A program made the translations under genes and the position numbers. This document shows positions 34,558 through 43,621 of a DNA stretch of 64,000 bases, in pieces. The notes under the pieces are model-generated. The model made no database searches, was not told where the DNA came from, and saw only the letters and a list, made by a program, of their open reading frames with translations. Numbering within the stretch: position 1 is the stretch's first letter; each line of letters starts with the position of its first letter. This stretch comes from Nitrospira sp. (GTDB taxonomy: Bacteria > Nitrospirota > Nitrospiria > Nitrospirales > Nitrospiraceae): contig VGXC01000003.1 of assembly GCA_016873495.1 (NCBI GenBank), positions 51,317 through 115,316 on the forward strand, given 5' to 3'.

Positions 34558-35907
34558 TCACGAATCGGGAACCGACTCGCGGACCACGCAGAGGAGCCGG
34601 CCGCTGGCTAACTTGGCACTGACTTCGTTCCCGACCGCTACCTGGTCGGCCCGCCTGACGACCGTCCCCTCCGGCACGGTTTGCACGATGCTGTACCCCC
34701 GCGCCAGGATGGCCAGGGGGCTGAGCCCGTCCAACGCCCCCATCAGCGACGTGGCCGCTTGCCGGCGCCACGCCAACCGAGCGCGCGTCTGCTGCTCCAG
34801 ACGTTTCATGTACTGGGGGACCAGCACGAGGGTGGCTCGGACCCGGCCCACCGGGCTGGCCAGCCCCAATCCATGATGGACGGTCAGCCAACGCCGGCTG
34901 AGTTTGGCCAGCGAGGCCCGTAGCGACTGGCCGAGGCGATCCGAGAGATCATCCAGGCGCTGCGCCTGCCGCTGCAACGGCAGAAGCAATCGCGACACCA
35001 CTTGCCACGCGTCGTTCACGCGATGGCGGATCAGGATAAGGCGCGTCTCCATGGCCCGCTCCAGTCTGGCGCGAAGGTCCGCCGCGGCTCTGACCAGATC
35101 CGCCAAGACCGGCGCGACCGCCTCCGCCGCGGCCGACGGCGTCGGAGCCCGGTAATCGGCGGCAAAATCGGCCAGCGTCACATCGATCTCGTGCCCGACT
35201 GCGGAGACTACCGGCACCCTGGACGCGGCAATGGCCCGTACGACCACTTCCTCGTTGAAACACCAGAGGTCCTCTATGGACCCGCCACCGCGGCCGACGA
35301 TCATCACATCCACCTTGCCGGACGAGCCGAGGGTGCGGATGGCCGCCGCGATCTTCGAAGCGGCCCCTTCGCCCTGCACCGGCACCGGACAGATCAACAC
35401 ATCCAGCGACGGGCAGCGGCGTCCCAGGACCACCAACATGTCGCGGATGGCGGCGCCAGAAAGGGAGGTGACGAGGCCGACCCGGCGCGGGAGGAACGGG
35501 AGCGGCCGTTTACGCGACTCGTCGAACAGGCCTTCGCGCGCCAGTCGTTCTTTCAACTGCTCCAAGGCCAGCTGCAGGGCTCCGACCCCCTTGGGCTCCA
35601 GGTAGTCCAGCACCACCTGGTATTCCCCGCGCGGCTCGTAGACGGTCAGGCGCCCCCGCACGACGACCTGCAGCCCTTCGCGCAGCGCAAACCGCAGGCG
35701 CTGCGCCTGGTTCCGGAACAGGACCGCCCGGATCTGGCATTGTGGATCTTTCAACGTGAAGTAGAGGTGGCCGGAGGCGGGACAGCGCAGGGTACTGACT
35801 TCTCCTTCGATCCAGACATCAGGAAACCCCTGTTCGAGCCGGTCGCGGACAAGCAGGGTCAGTTCGCTGACGGTAAGGATCCGCTGTGGCTGGGCGCCAG
35901 AACGCAT
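34558..35907 (-). CDS. xseA: Exonuclease VII large subunit
   Basis: 449 residues. N-terminal OB domain (LTVSELTLLVRDRLEQGFPDVWIEGEVSTLRCPASGHLYFTLKD), then the catalytic core (RVGLVTSLSGAAIRDMLVVLGRRCPSLDVLICPVPVQGEGAASKI; GRGGGSIEDLWCFNEE; VPVVSAVGHEIDVTLADFAADYRAPTPSAAAE), followed by a coiled coil and the C-terminal barrel segment. Active in recombination and repair with XseB. Confidence 0.96.
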   Translation of the reverse strand: MRSGAQPQRILTVSELTLLVRDRLEQGFPDVWIEGEVSTLRCPASGHLYFTLKDPQCQIRAVLFRNQAQRLRFALREGLQVVVRGRLTVYEPRGEYQVVLDYLEPKGVGALQLALEQLKERLAREGLFDESRKRPLPFLPRRVGLVTSLSGAAIRDMLVVLGRRCPSLDVLICPVPVQGEGAASKIAAAIRTLGSSGKVDVMIVGRGGGSIEDLWCFNEEVVVRAIAASRVPVVSAVGHEIDVTLADFAADYRAPTPSAAAEAVAPVLADLVRAAADLRARLERAMETRLILIRHRVNDAWQVVSRLLLPLQRQAQRLDDLSDRLGQSLRASLAKLSRRWLTVHHGLGLASPVGRVRATLVLVPQYMKRLEQQTRARLAWRRQAATSLMGALDGLSPLAILARGYSIVQTVPEGTVVRRADQVAVGNEVSAKLASGRLLCVVRESVPDS

Positions 35908-35948
35908 GCGGGAACGCTATCCCAGGCTCATTGCGGCCGAACTATCGG

Positions 35949-36728
35949 TCACTCCGGAATGCGCAGGCGCTGAATATTCAGCGCCTTCCCGAGCCGGTGA
36001 TCCAGCTCGATCAGCACGGCGCAAAACAGGGCCGGCCCCTGCGCCACTTCGAACCGACGCGGCATGCCGGTGAGAAACTTTTCGATGGCCAGTTCCTTCT
36101 TGATGCCGATGACCCCTTGCACGGGGCCGGTCATGCCGATGTCGGTCAGGTAGGCCGTGCCGTTCGGCAAAATCTGCTCGTCGGCGGTCTGGACGTGGGT
36201 ATGGGTGCCGACGACCGCCGTCACGTCTCCGTCCAGGAAATACCCCATCGCCATCTTCTCGCTGCTCGCCTCGGCGTGCATGTCCACGATGATGGCGCTG
36301 GTCTTCTCCTTCAGCTTGGCCACCTCCCGCCGGGCGGTCTGGAACGGACAGTCCAGCGTGGGCATAAAGACCCGGCCCATGAGCTGGAGCACCGCCACCT
36401 TCTCGCCGTTGGGGGTTTCGGCCACAATGCTCCCCTGGCCCGGCGTGCCGGCCGGATAGTTCGCGGGGCGCAGTAACCGCGGCTCCTGCTTGATGAACTC
36501 CACGGTTTCTTTTTTGTCCCAGGCATGGTTGCCGGTCGTGATGACCGACAGGCCCAGGCCGAACAGTTCGCGGGCCAGCTCGTTGGTGATCCCGAACCCG
36601 GCCGCCGCGTTTTCTCCGTTCCCGATCACCAGGTCGACGCCGTGCTGGGCCACCGCCTTGGGTAACTGGCGGGCGATGGCCCGACGTCCCGGCTCCCCCA
36701 TGATGTCGCCGATAAAAAGAACCTTCAC
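35949..36728 (-). CDS. ymdB: YmdB/TIGR00282-type metallophosphoesterase
   Basis: 259-residue calcineurin-like phosphodiesterase (cAMP/phosphodiesterase-like). Metal-site motifs: GDIMGEPGR, GNGENAAAGFGI, GNHAWDKKETVEFI, DMHAEASSEKM and VGTHTHVQTADEQI. Classically sits beside rny, as here (98 bp downstream), and influences RNA turnover and biofilm in Bacillus. AGGTGAAGGTT precedes the start. Confidence 0.95.
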   Translation of the reverse strand: MKVLFIGDIMGEPGRRAIARQLPKAVAQHGVDLVIGNGENAAAGFGITNELARELFGLGLSVITTGNHAWDKKETVEFIKQEPRLLRPANYPAGTPGQGSIVAETPNGEKVAVLQLMGRVFMPTLDCPFQTARREVAKLKEKTSAIIVDMHAEASSEKMAMGYFLDGDVTAVVGTHTHVQTADEQILPNGTAYLTDIGMTGPVQGVIGIKKELAIEKFLTGMPRRFEVAQGPALFCAVLIELDHRLGKALNIQRLRIPE

Positions 36729-36826
36729 CTTCCACCTAGGCAGTCACGCGTCGTAAAGTCGAACCGTCGATGAGTCTTCACGTCTCGGTGTTCGACATTA
36801 CTACTTTCAGACTGCACCACTCACGC

Positions 36827-38404
36827 CTATTTCGCAAAATCCACGAAGCGGCTTTCCCGAATCACCGTCACCTTGATCTGACCCGGATAGGTCAGTTCCG
36901 CCTCGATCTTCTTGGCCAGTTCGCGGGAGATGTGGGAACACTCCACGTCGCTGACCTCCTCCTGGCGGACGATCACTCGGATTTCGCGCCCGGCCTGAAT
37001 CGCATAGGCCTTCTGCACGCCTTTGAAGTCCACCGCCAACGCTTCCAGCTTCTCCAGCCGCTTCACGTAGGATTCCAGCGCCTCGCGCCTTGCGCCGGGC
37101 CTGGCTGCGGACAGGGCTTCCGCCGCCGCGACCAGCACCGTTTCGGGGCAGATCGGCTCGACTTGCTCATGGTGCGCGGCGATCGCGTTCACGACCTTGT
37201 CCGATTCCCCGTAGCGTTTCGCGATGTCGGCCCCCAGCATCGCATGAGGCCCTTCCTCTTCGTGGCTCACGGCCTTGCCGATGTCGTGCAGCAAGGCGCC
37301 GCGCTTGGCCAGCTTGACGTCCAACCCCAATTCTGAAGCCATAATCCCGCAGATGTAGGAGGCTTCCCGGGCATGGTACAGGTTATTCTGGCCGTAACTG
37401 GTCCGGAACTTCAACCGCCCGAGGACCTTGACCAGCTCGGGATGGAACCCCGAGAGGCCGACTTCGAAGATGATCTTTTCCGCCTCTTCGATCATCATCT
37501 TCTCGACGTCGGTCTTGGTCTTCTCGACGATTTCCTCGATGCGCGTCGGATGGATGCGACCGTCCTGCATCAACCGCTCCAGCGAGATTTTGGCGATTTC
37601 CCGCCGCATCGGATCGAACCCCGAGATGATGACCGCTTCCGGCGTTTCGTCGATGATCAGGTCGATCCCTGTCGCCGCCTCGATCGCGCGGATGTTCCGC
37701 CCTTCGCGCCCGATGATACGGCCTTTCATGCTGTCGTTGGGAATCTGCACCACGGAGATCGTGGCCTCGGAAACATAGTCCCGCGTCACCCGCTGGACCG
37801 ACCGGGCGATGATTTCCCTGGCTTCGCGCTCGGCGTTTTCTTTGGCTTCGTCGATGATCCGCTTGGCCACGCCCGCGGCATCCAGCCGGGCTTCGGACTC
37901 GATCTCGCTCAGCAACTGTCGCTTGGCCTCGTCCACCGTCATCCCGGCCACTCGCTCTAGCGCCTGCCGATGCTCTTTGACGGCCTTCTCGCAGGCCGCT
38001 TCCTTGTCGGCGATCGCCTCCTCGCGCCGGATCAGCATCTGCTCGCGCTTGATGGATTCGGCCTCGCGCTTGTCCACTGCGCCGGCCTTCTTCTCGAGAT
38101 TTTCCTCCCGCTGGAGCAACCGCTTCTCCTGCGCGGCGAGGTCCGCACGGACTTCCTTCTGTTCTTTCTCCAGCTCGGCCTTGGCCTGAAACAGCCGGTC
38201 CTTCGCCTCCAGCTTGGCTTCCTTGACCAGATTCTCGGCCTCGCGCCCGGCCCCCTGTACGATCTGGCGGGACTGCTCTTCCGCTTGCCGATGTCGGGAC
38301 ACCAGCAGCGTCCGGCGCAACGCCTCGGAGACGCCGAAGCCGACCAGGGCGCCCACGGCGCCGATGATCACATAGATGGCAACGCTCGTAAGAATGGTCT
38401 CCAC
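36827..38404 (-). CDS. rny: Ribonuclease Y
   Basis: Membrane-anchored endoribonuclease that starts mRNA decay. 525 residues: N-terminal membrane span (VAIYVIIGAVGALVGFGVSEALRR), a long coiled coil (~60-205), a KH domain (SMKGRIIGREGRNIRAIEAATGIDLIIDETPEAVIISGFDP) and an HD domain with LLHDIGKAVSHEEEGPHAMLGADIAKRYGES. Leads an operon with ymdB, xseA, xseB and tlyA. Confidence 0.97.
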   Translation of the reverse strand: METILTSVAIYVIIGAVGALVGFGVSEALRRTLLVSRHRQAEEQSRQIVQGAGREAENLVKEAKLEAKDRLFQAKAELEKEQKEVRADLAAQEKRLLQREENLEKKAGAVDKREAESIKREQMLIRREEAIADKEAACEKAVKEHRQALERVAGMTVDEAKRQLLSEIESEARLDAAGVAKRIIDEAKENAEREAREIIARSVQRVTRDYVSEATISVVQIPNDSMKGRIIGREGRNIRAIEAATGIDLIIDETPEAVIISGFDPMRREIAKISLERLMQDGRIHPTRIEEIVEKTKTDVEKMMIEEAEKIIFEVGLSGFHPELVKVLGRLKFRTSYGQNNLYHAREASYICGIMASELGLDVKLAKRGALLHDIGKAVSHEEEGPHAMLGADIAKRYGESDKVVNAIAAHHEQVEPICPETVLVAAAEALSAARPGARREALESYVKRLEKLEALAVDFKGVQKAYAIQAGREIRVIVRQEEVSDVECSHISRELAKKIEAELTYPGQIKVTVIRESRFVDFAK

Positions 38405-39018
38405 CCCCTTTACATGTTGGTGAGGCGTACCAACGCCTCGGTCTCACGTTCAGCAGGAGGAATCAGGTGGGGCTCACGCCCCGGGTGCGGCCAGGAGAGA
38501 CTTGGGAGGGATACGACGCAGAGGCTGTTGCCTCGGTGACGGCAGATGACAAGAGGTGCGGCGGATACCCCGCCGCGGACGGTCAGAAGGCTCCGAAGAG
38601 TGTCATGGCAGCCGACCGGTTTCCTGGTCGGCCTCGAACGAGAGAAGATCGACGAGCCACCCTGCCCCCACCCCGTCGGGGAGGCACGACCGGCACCGGA
38701 CCCCTTCTCACGCCCTCGTCAAACCCAACTGGCGCCAACAGGGCCTCCTTCTCACCCGCGCCGCGACCGAGACAGGCCACGAGTGCGCGCCCTGCGTCCG
38801 CGCCCCATCGACACCACCACGCCATGACTATCGCCAACATCTTCATCGCATTCCGCTGCGCCGGATCAGTCCGGCTCATCCAAATCGCCTCTTGTGCTAT
38901 TAATGTCGCCACCCAAGCCGCTCCGTCGTTCTCCTATTCCGCTCAGGTTCCCCTTCTCTGGTTGTGCGTACCGTATCAAATGGCGGGAGCCATTGCAAGC
39001 CCCATACGCCACCGGCCA
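38405..39018. other. 614-bp gap between zapA and rny; candidate 6S RNA locus
   Basis: No supported protein gene; a minus-strand frame at 38583-38912 looks random. There are several short hairpins: GAGGCGT/ACGCCTC (38422-38440), GCCGACC/GGTCGGC (38613-38634) and GCGGCG/CGCCGC near 38559-38577. In many bacteria 6S RNA lies immediately downstream of zapA, exactly this position, but I cannot identify its conserved bulge by eye, so this is a positional suggestion only. Confidence 0.35.
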
Positions 39019-39315
39019 TTACCCCCGCCGGCCCGTTTGCAGGGTTTCCTCGATGGATTCCATCAAATGCTGGGCTCGCCGCTCCACGTCCGCCACACCC
39101 TGCTCCCGTTGGGCTTCCGCCTGAAACAGTTGATGGGCGACGTTGAGCGCCACCAGCACCGCCAGTTTCGACGGCGTGGCGGTTTTCATGCCCCGCGCCA
39201 GGCTCCGCATCTGTTCGTCCACATAGGCGGCCACGCGCTGCATGTAGAGCTCGTCCGCCTCGGCCTTGACGGTATACTTTTGGCCGTAGATTTCGATCTC
39301 CAGAGTCTTAGCCAC
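39019..39315 (-). CDS. zapA: Cell division protein ZapA
   Basis: 98 residues. N-terminal strand-helix (MAKTLEIEIYGQKYTVKAEADELYMQRVAAYVDEQMRSLA) and a C-terminal helix/coiled coil, as in FtsZ-bundling ZapA. The start is GTG (39313-39315) after GGAGGTGGCGC. It lies 338 bp behind zapB in the same direction, with two structured hairpins between. Confidence 0.93.
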   Translation of the reverse strand: MAKTLEIEIYGQKYTVKAEADELYMQRVAAYVDEQMRSLARGMKTATPSKLAVLVALNVAHQLFQAEAQREQGVADVERRAQHLMESIEETLQTGRRG

Positions 39316-39653
39316 GCGCCACCTCCATCCCTCGCTTGGCGTGCACCGTCGGCCTATTTATCGGTTTATCGTAGCTGAGGCCGACGGATAAAGCCCTCAA
39401 GTATCTTGCCGTTCTCTACAATGCCGGCTTGGCTTGAGCCCGGCGTTTCGATCAGATGCGCCGGGAGAAGCTATTTGCCACCGGTGAAAATATGAACCAA
39501 GCTTGCTTGAACCGCCGCGTTCGATCAACTCGCGGCGGATAGTTACGTTGCCGCCAGTGGCTATTGCCCACCTCTCGCTTGGCGTGTGCCGCGCGCCTCG
39601 CATATTTATTGCGGCGCGCGGGTACACATCGCCATGTGAACGCTTCAAAACGA
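39316..39653 (-). other. 338-bp zapB-zapA intergenic region with twin hairpin-plus-box units
   Basis: On the plus strand the same 13-bp box CTCGCTTGGCGTG occurs at 39331-39343 and 39574-39586, each followed by a stable hairpin: CCGTCGGCCT/AGGCCGACGG (39346-39355 with 39378-39387) and CCGCGCGCC/GGCGCGCGG (39589-39597 with 39613-39621). On the minus (coding) strand each unit therefore reads hairpin then CACGCCAAGCGAG; both loops contain ATAAATA. Another hairpin lies at about 39511-39538. The remainder shows nothing recognisable. Confidence 0.6.
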
Positions 39654-39902
39654 TCAATCCTTGCATGGTCCGCCCTCCACGCATTCGAGGAGATCCAGTT
39701 CGCCCATGACTTTTTCGATCCGTGACCGGACGTCATCCCGCTCCTGTTCCCACCGACGATTCATTTCATCCTGCTTCGACAGACGTTCCCGCGCCGCACG
39801 CAACTCTCCCTCCAGCGACACATTGGCCTTCTTCAGCGAGTGAATCAACTCCACCATGCTGCGGATGCGCGCTTCCAGCGCCGCCATTTTGTCCAGTGCC
39901 AT
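39654..39902 (-). CDS. ZapB-like coiled-coil cell-division protein
   Basis: 82 residues, almost all coiled coil: MALDKMAALEARIRSMVELIHSLKKANVSLEGELRAARERLSKQDEMNRRWEQERDDVRSRIEKVMGELD. Start 39900-39902 follows GGAG at good spacing; a longer frame adds 24 uncoiled residues. Its position just upstream of zapA supports a ZapB-like (DUF904) role in FtsZ-ring organisation. Homology to E. coli ZapB is not provable by eye. Confidence 0.75.
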   Translation of the reverse strand: MALDKMAALEARIRSMVELIHSLKKANVSLEGELRAARERLSKQDEMNRRWEQERDDVRSRIEKVMGELDLLECVEGGPCKD

Positions 39903-39943
39903 CGAGCATCTCCGATGAAAATGAACGATTGAAACAATGCCGG

Positions 39944-39976
39944 ATTGACGATTCAAAGACCGATCAATCGTCAATG
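39944..39976. repeat. ATTGACGATT/AATCGTCAAT hairpin repeat, copy 1
   Basis: ATTGACGATT (39944-39953) and AATCGTCAAT (39966-39975) form a perfect 10-bp hairpin around a 12-nt loop. The same two arms flank a 50-nt loop at 50911-50980, and the stretch GATTSAAARACCGATCMATCGTCMATG is shared by the two loci. Confidence 0.6.
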
Positions 39977-40013
39977 ACTCAATGAGTTAATGGAGCAATT
40001 CCTTATAGGAGCT

Positions 40014-42266
40014 TCAACAAGCCTTGTCAAGAAAGCGGAAGGCGCAGACGCTCCCGCCCAGCCGGTGATATTCATGGTAGCTTCGCAACACGCGTTTCAC
40101 GTACTGGCGCGTCTCCTGATAGGGGATCAATTCGACCCACTCATCCGGGTCTCGCCCGTTGGACCTGGCAATCCACCCGGTCACCGCCTGGGGCCCGGCG
40201 TTGTAGGCGGCGACGGTGCGGATGATGTTTCCGTTGAATTGCTGAAGCAGCTGCTCGACGTAACGGGCGCCCACCCGGATGTTCGTGTCCTGATCGAACA
40301 GGTCGTCGCGCCCCACGTCAGGGAACCCTTGCTTCTTGGCCACTTGCTGGGCCGTGACCGGCATGACCTGCATCAGTCCGACTGCCCCCACCCGCGAGAC
40401 GGCCCGCGGGTCATACTGGCTTTCCTCGCGAATGATCGCCGCAACCAGGTAGGGGTCCACCGCCGAACCGGCATGCGTCCGGATGGTCGGCAGATACGCC
40501 ATGGGATAGGCCACGCTCCAAAGGGCTAACGGAACCGTTTCCCCTCCGCGTTCCAGCCCGTCCCGGAAATACAGCCGGGCCAAGCGAAGGGCATGGTGGG
40601 TGGCGCCGGCTTGGCTCAACAAGGTCGAGAGTTCCACGAGGGCCCCCCGGTCGCGGGCATAGCGTTCGGGCAACGACGCCCATTCTTTCGCCGCGTCCTG
40701 ATCCATCCCGAGGAGCCTCAACTCGACCGCGCGCAAATAGTGAGGGTCCCGCAAGACCGCCTCCCGGCCCTCCTCGCCCGTCTGGTTGCCGCCGGACGGA
40801 GACCCCTCCGCCGATGCCGGAACCGGCGGGGCCAATGGAGACGAAGCCACCCGCATCTGTGCAAGCTGGCAGTAGTAGGTGCGCGTATATTGTCGGCAGA
40901 GTTGGAGGTACAGGTCGGCGGACTGGCGATCGTTGGATTGCTCCAGAGCCCGCGCGGCCCAGTAGAGCGCTTTGGGGGCGACCTGCGGATCGTCCTTGCC
41001 TTTCAACAATTCGCGAAAGGTGTCCACCGCCTGCCCATAGCGGCCGGTTCGGTATTGGATCCAGCCGATCCGCCAGAGCGCTTCCCCTTTCTGCCCCGAT
41101 CCTTCGCCCAGTTGCACCACTTTCCGGTACGTGGCCAAAGCCTGGTCGTATTGGCTCTGGTCATCCTGCCAACTTCCGACCAACAGCTGGATGGCCGCCT
41201 TTTGCTCGGTGGAGAGGGCGCGCCGCGGGGCTGCCGCGGCCAGGGCCAGCAACCGCTCCCCGTCGTTGAGTCGCAGATAGACGCGAGCCAACCAGACGGT
41301 CGCCTCTTCCGATTCCGGCCCGGCCTCGGCGGCCAGGTCCTTGAATACGTGCCGGGCTTGTTCATACCGCTTGAGGCGGACCAGGGCTGTACCTAACTTC
41401 AACTTGGCTTCGCCTGTGCGCGCATCGTGAGGGGCGCCGCCGAGGAACTTCTGGAGGTCGGCGACGGCTTCGTCGTGCAGGGCCAGGTTCAAGAACGAAA
41501 GGGCACGGTTGTACGATTCATCCGGAGTCGGACGCCAGACCGCCTTTGTCATCTGGGACAAACGCCGCTCGGCTTCCTTGGCTTCCTGCGCCTGCGGGTA
41601 GCGCGCCCAGAGCTGCTTTAACGTCGCCTGGCTATCGGCAAGGCGATTGTCCTTGAACTGACAATCGGCAAGGTTCAACAGGGCACCGGGAGCGACCGGC
41701 TCCTGGGGACCCAGGAGCACCGCCCGCGCGAGAGGGTCCATGGCTTTAGCGCACTGCCCCGCCTTGTACCAGGATTCGCCGGACCGGTAGGCGACACGGA
41801 CTCCCAGCAAGGTATCCGGCACAGCCTCAGGGATGCGCTCAAGCTGGACGGCTGCGTCCCGGGCATCCCCCATCTTGAGCAACGCCTCACCCATCCAGAG
41901 ACGGGTGTAGTCCTCGATCACCGGCAGATCGCGCTGGGCAGCCCTGAAATATTGCAGGGACTCGGCCGGGTCCCGCTCCAACAACAGCAGCCCGGTCACC
42001 AGGCCGGCGCGCTTGGCCCAGAGGGAGTCAGGAAACCGCTCGCGCACCTCGGTCAATCGTTGCAAGCGAGCCGCGAGCTGGCTGGCCGTGTCGGTGGCGG
42101 GGGGCTGTTTAGCAAACACTGCGCGATAACAGTCCTCCGGGGACGTACAGGCTGAGTCGGGGGTCTCGGGCTGGGCCACGGACGCGGCGGCAAAGATCAG
42201 GGACAGGACAAGGGACAGGAAACCGGAAGACGCAACAAGGTTTTGGTATTGGCGAGGAACAGACAT
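40014..42266 (-). CDS. slt: Soluble lytic murein transglycosylase (Slt70-like)
   Basis: Cleaves peptidoglycan glycan strands to 1,6-anhydromuropeptides in the periplasm. 750 residues: signal peptide (SGFLSLVLSLIFAAASVAQ), a long TPR-like superhelix (ALLKMGDARDAAVQLERIPE..., repeats throughout ~60-560), and a C-terminal SLT domain with the catalytic Glu in IIREESQYDPRAVSRVGAVGLMQVMPVTAQQVA. The start 42264-42266 (MSVPRQYQNL) is favoured; the longer frame extends 67 residues without a signal peptide at its head. Confidence 0.94.
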   Translation of the reverse strand: MSVPRQYQNLVASSGFLSLVLSLIFAAASVAQPETPDSACTSPEDCYRAVFAKQPPATDTASQLAARLQRLTEVRERFPDSLWAKRAGLVTGLLLLERDPAESLQYFRAAQRDLPVIEDYTRLWMGEALLKMGDARDAAVQLERIPEAVPDTLLGVRVAYRSGESWYKAGQCAKAMDPLARAVLLGPQEPVAPGALLNLADCQFKDNRLADSQATLKQLWARYPQAQEAKEAERRLSQMTKAVWRPTPDESYNRALSFLNLALHDEAVADLQKFLGGAPHDARTGEAKLKLGTALVRLKRYEQARHVFKDLAAEAGPESEEATVWLARVYLRLNDGERLLALAAAAPRRALSTEQKAAIQLLVGSWQDDQSQYDQALATYRKVVQLGEGSGQKGEALWRIGWIQYRTGRYGQAVDTFRELLKGKDDPQVAPKALYWAARALEQSNDRQSADLYLQLCRQYTRTYYCQLAQMRVASSPLAPPVPASAEGSPSGGNQTGEEGREAVLRDPHYLRAVELRLLGMDQDAAKEWASLPERYARDRGALVELSTLLSQAGATHHALRLARLYFRDGLERGGETVPLALWSVAYPMAYLPTIRTHAGSAVDPYLVAAIIREESQYDPRAVSRVGAVGLMQVMPVTAQQVAKKQGFPDVGRDDLFDQDTNIRVGARYVEQLLQQFNGNIIRTVAAYNAGPQAVTGWIARSNGRDPDEWVELIPYQETRQYVKRVLRSYHEYHRLGGSVCAFRFLDKAC

Positions 42267-42465
42267 GCGTTCGCTGTGAACCGGGTGAAAAGGACGCATG
42301 CAAGTAGAAGCAGTATACCACAATCCCATCAAGGCTGACGCAACGCTGCACGATGAATGCTGTGTGATCGATTGAATATTCTGCGAGGCCACCTTCATCG
42401 TTCTACGTGCATCGTTTGCCTTCCCACTCCTTGTCAGGCATTTTCTCCCTGTGCTAGGCTGACGC

Positions 42466-43587
42466 ATGCCATCCCATGCATCCCTACCAGTTGCGCCGGC
42501 GCCCGAGGCGCTCCCGCTGCTGACCCTGGATTATCCGGCCGCCGAGCAATTCGTCCACCGTCTCGGCTGGCCCCCATACCGCGCCCAGCAGATCCTCCGC
42601 TGGCTGTACCAAGGCCGAGTTCGCGAGATCGATCAGATGACGGACCTCTCGAAGGCGGAGCGCGCGCTCCTCCGCGACAGGACAACCGTCGGACGGTCGC
42701 GCCAGTGCCGGACCCTCAGGGCCGACGACGGAACCACTAAGTTCCTGATCGGCCTCGATGACGGGCTGACGGTGGAAACCGTGTTGATTCCCGATGGCAG
42801 ACGCCTGACGCTCTGCCTCTCGACGCAAGTCGGCTGCACCCTCGACTGCGCCTTCTGCCTCACCGGCACCATGGGCTTGAAGCGAAACCTGAAAGTCCAC
42901 GAGATCGTGGACCAGGTGCTCACGGTCCAGGACCGGCTTGAGCCGGGTCAGACTTTGACCAGCCTGGTGCTGATGGGCATGGGGGAGCCGCTCGCCAACC
43001 TGGATGCCGTTTCGGACGCCATCACCAGACTGACCAACCAGCGCTGGGGCCTGGGCATTTCAGCCCACCGGATTACCCTGTCCACAGCGGGGCTCGCCTC
43101 CCGGCTGAACGAGGTAGCGGCGCTGGGCGTCAACCTGGCCATCTCTCTGAACGCCTCGACCCAGGAGCAACGTACCAAGCTCATGCCGGCCGTGAACCGC
43201 CTGTTCCCCTTGAAGACGTTGCTCGACGCCTGTCGGGCCTACCCCCTCCCGCCGCGTCGTCGCTTGACCTTCGAATATGTCCTGTTGGGAGAGGAAAACG
43301 ATACGGAATCGGACGCCAAGCGGCTCGTTAAGCTCCTTACCGGCATTCGGTGCAAGGTCAATTTGATTCCGTTCAATCCCTTTCCCGGCAGTGCCTACCA
43401 ACGGCCGTCCGACGGCAGGGTCCTGCGGTTTCAAGCGATCCTAAAGCAGGCAGGGGTGGATACGTTCATTCGCAAGAGCAAGGGCCGCGACGTGCTGGGG
43501 GCCTGCGGTCAGCTCGGCGACCTACCGGGGTTGATCACACCGCAGCCTCTCTCCCTTGCCTTGACACCGGCGGAAGCCGGTTGTTAA
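42466..43587 (+). CDS. rlmN: 23S rRNA (adenine-2503-C2)-methyltransferase / tRNA A37 C2-methyltransferase
   Basis: Radical SAM methylase of 373 residues. The radical SAM cysteines are in CTLDCAFCLTG (CxxxCxxC), followed by the SAM segment VLMGMGEPLANLD. The C-terminal substrate Cys lies in SKGRDVLGACGQL. N-terminal accessory domain (AEQFVHRLGWPPYRAQQILRWLYQGRV) is typical. Divergent from slt with 199 bp between. Confidence 0.95.
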   Translation: MPSHASLPVAPAPEALPLLTLDYPAAEQFVHRLGWPPYRAQQILRWLYQGRVREIDQMTDLSKAERALLRDRTTVGRSRQCRTLRADDGTTKFLIGLDDGLTVETVLIPDGRRLTLCLSTQVGCTLDCAFCLTGTMGLKRNLKVHEIVDQVLTVQDRLEPGQTLTSLVLMGMGEPLANLDAVSDAITRLTNQRWGLGISAHRITLSTAGLASRLNEVAALGVNLAISLNASTQEQRTKLMPAVNRLFPLKTLLDACRAYPLPPRRRLTFEYVLLGEENDTESDAKRLVKLLTGIRCKVNLIPFNPFPGSAYQRPSDGRVLRFQAILKQAGVDTFIRKSKGRDVLGACGQLGDLPGLITPQPLSLALTPAEAGC

Positions 43588-43621
43588 GAAGTACAGTCAC
43601 CCCGATGAATGAGGAACGCGA

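Noticed and set aside
38583..38912. 109-codon minus-strand frame in the zapA-rny gap
   Set aside because: Arg/Gly-rich, no ribosome site; gap better viewed as non-coding.
39331..39621. Cyclic-di-GMP (GEMM) riboswitch reading of the CACGCCAAGCGAG box
   Set aside because: Resembles the ACGCAAAGCC part of GEMM only loosely and the rest of the consensus is missing.
39397..39684. 95-codon minus-strand frame between zapB and zapA
   Set aside because: Overlaps zapB and hairpin units; unlikely to be translated.
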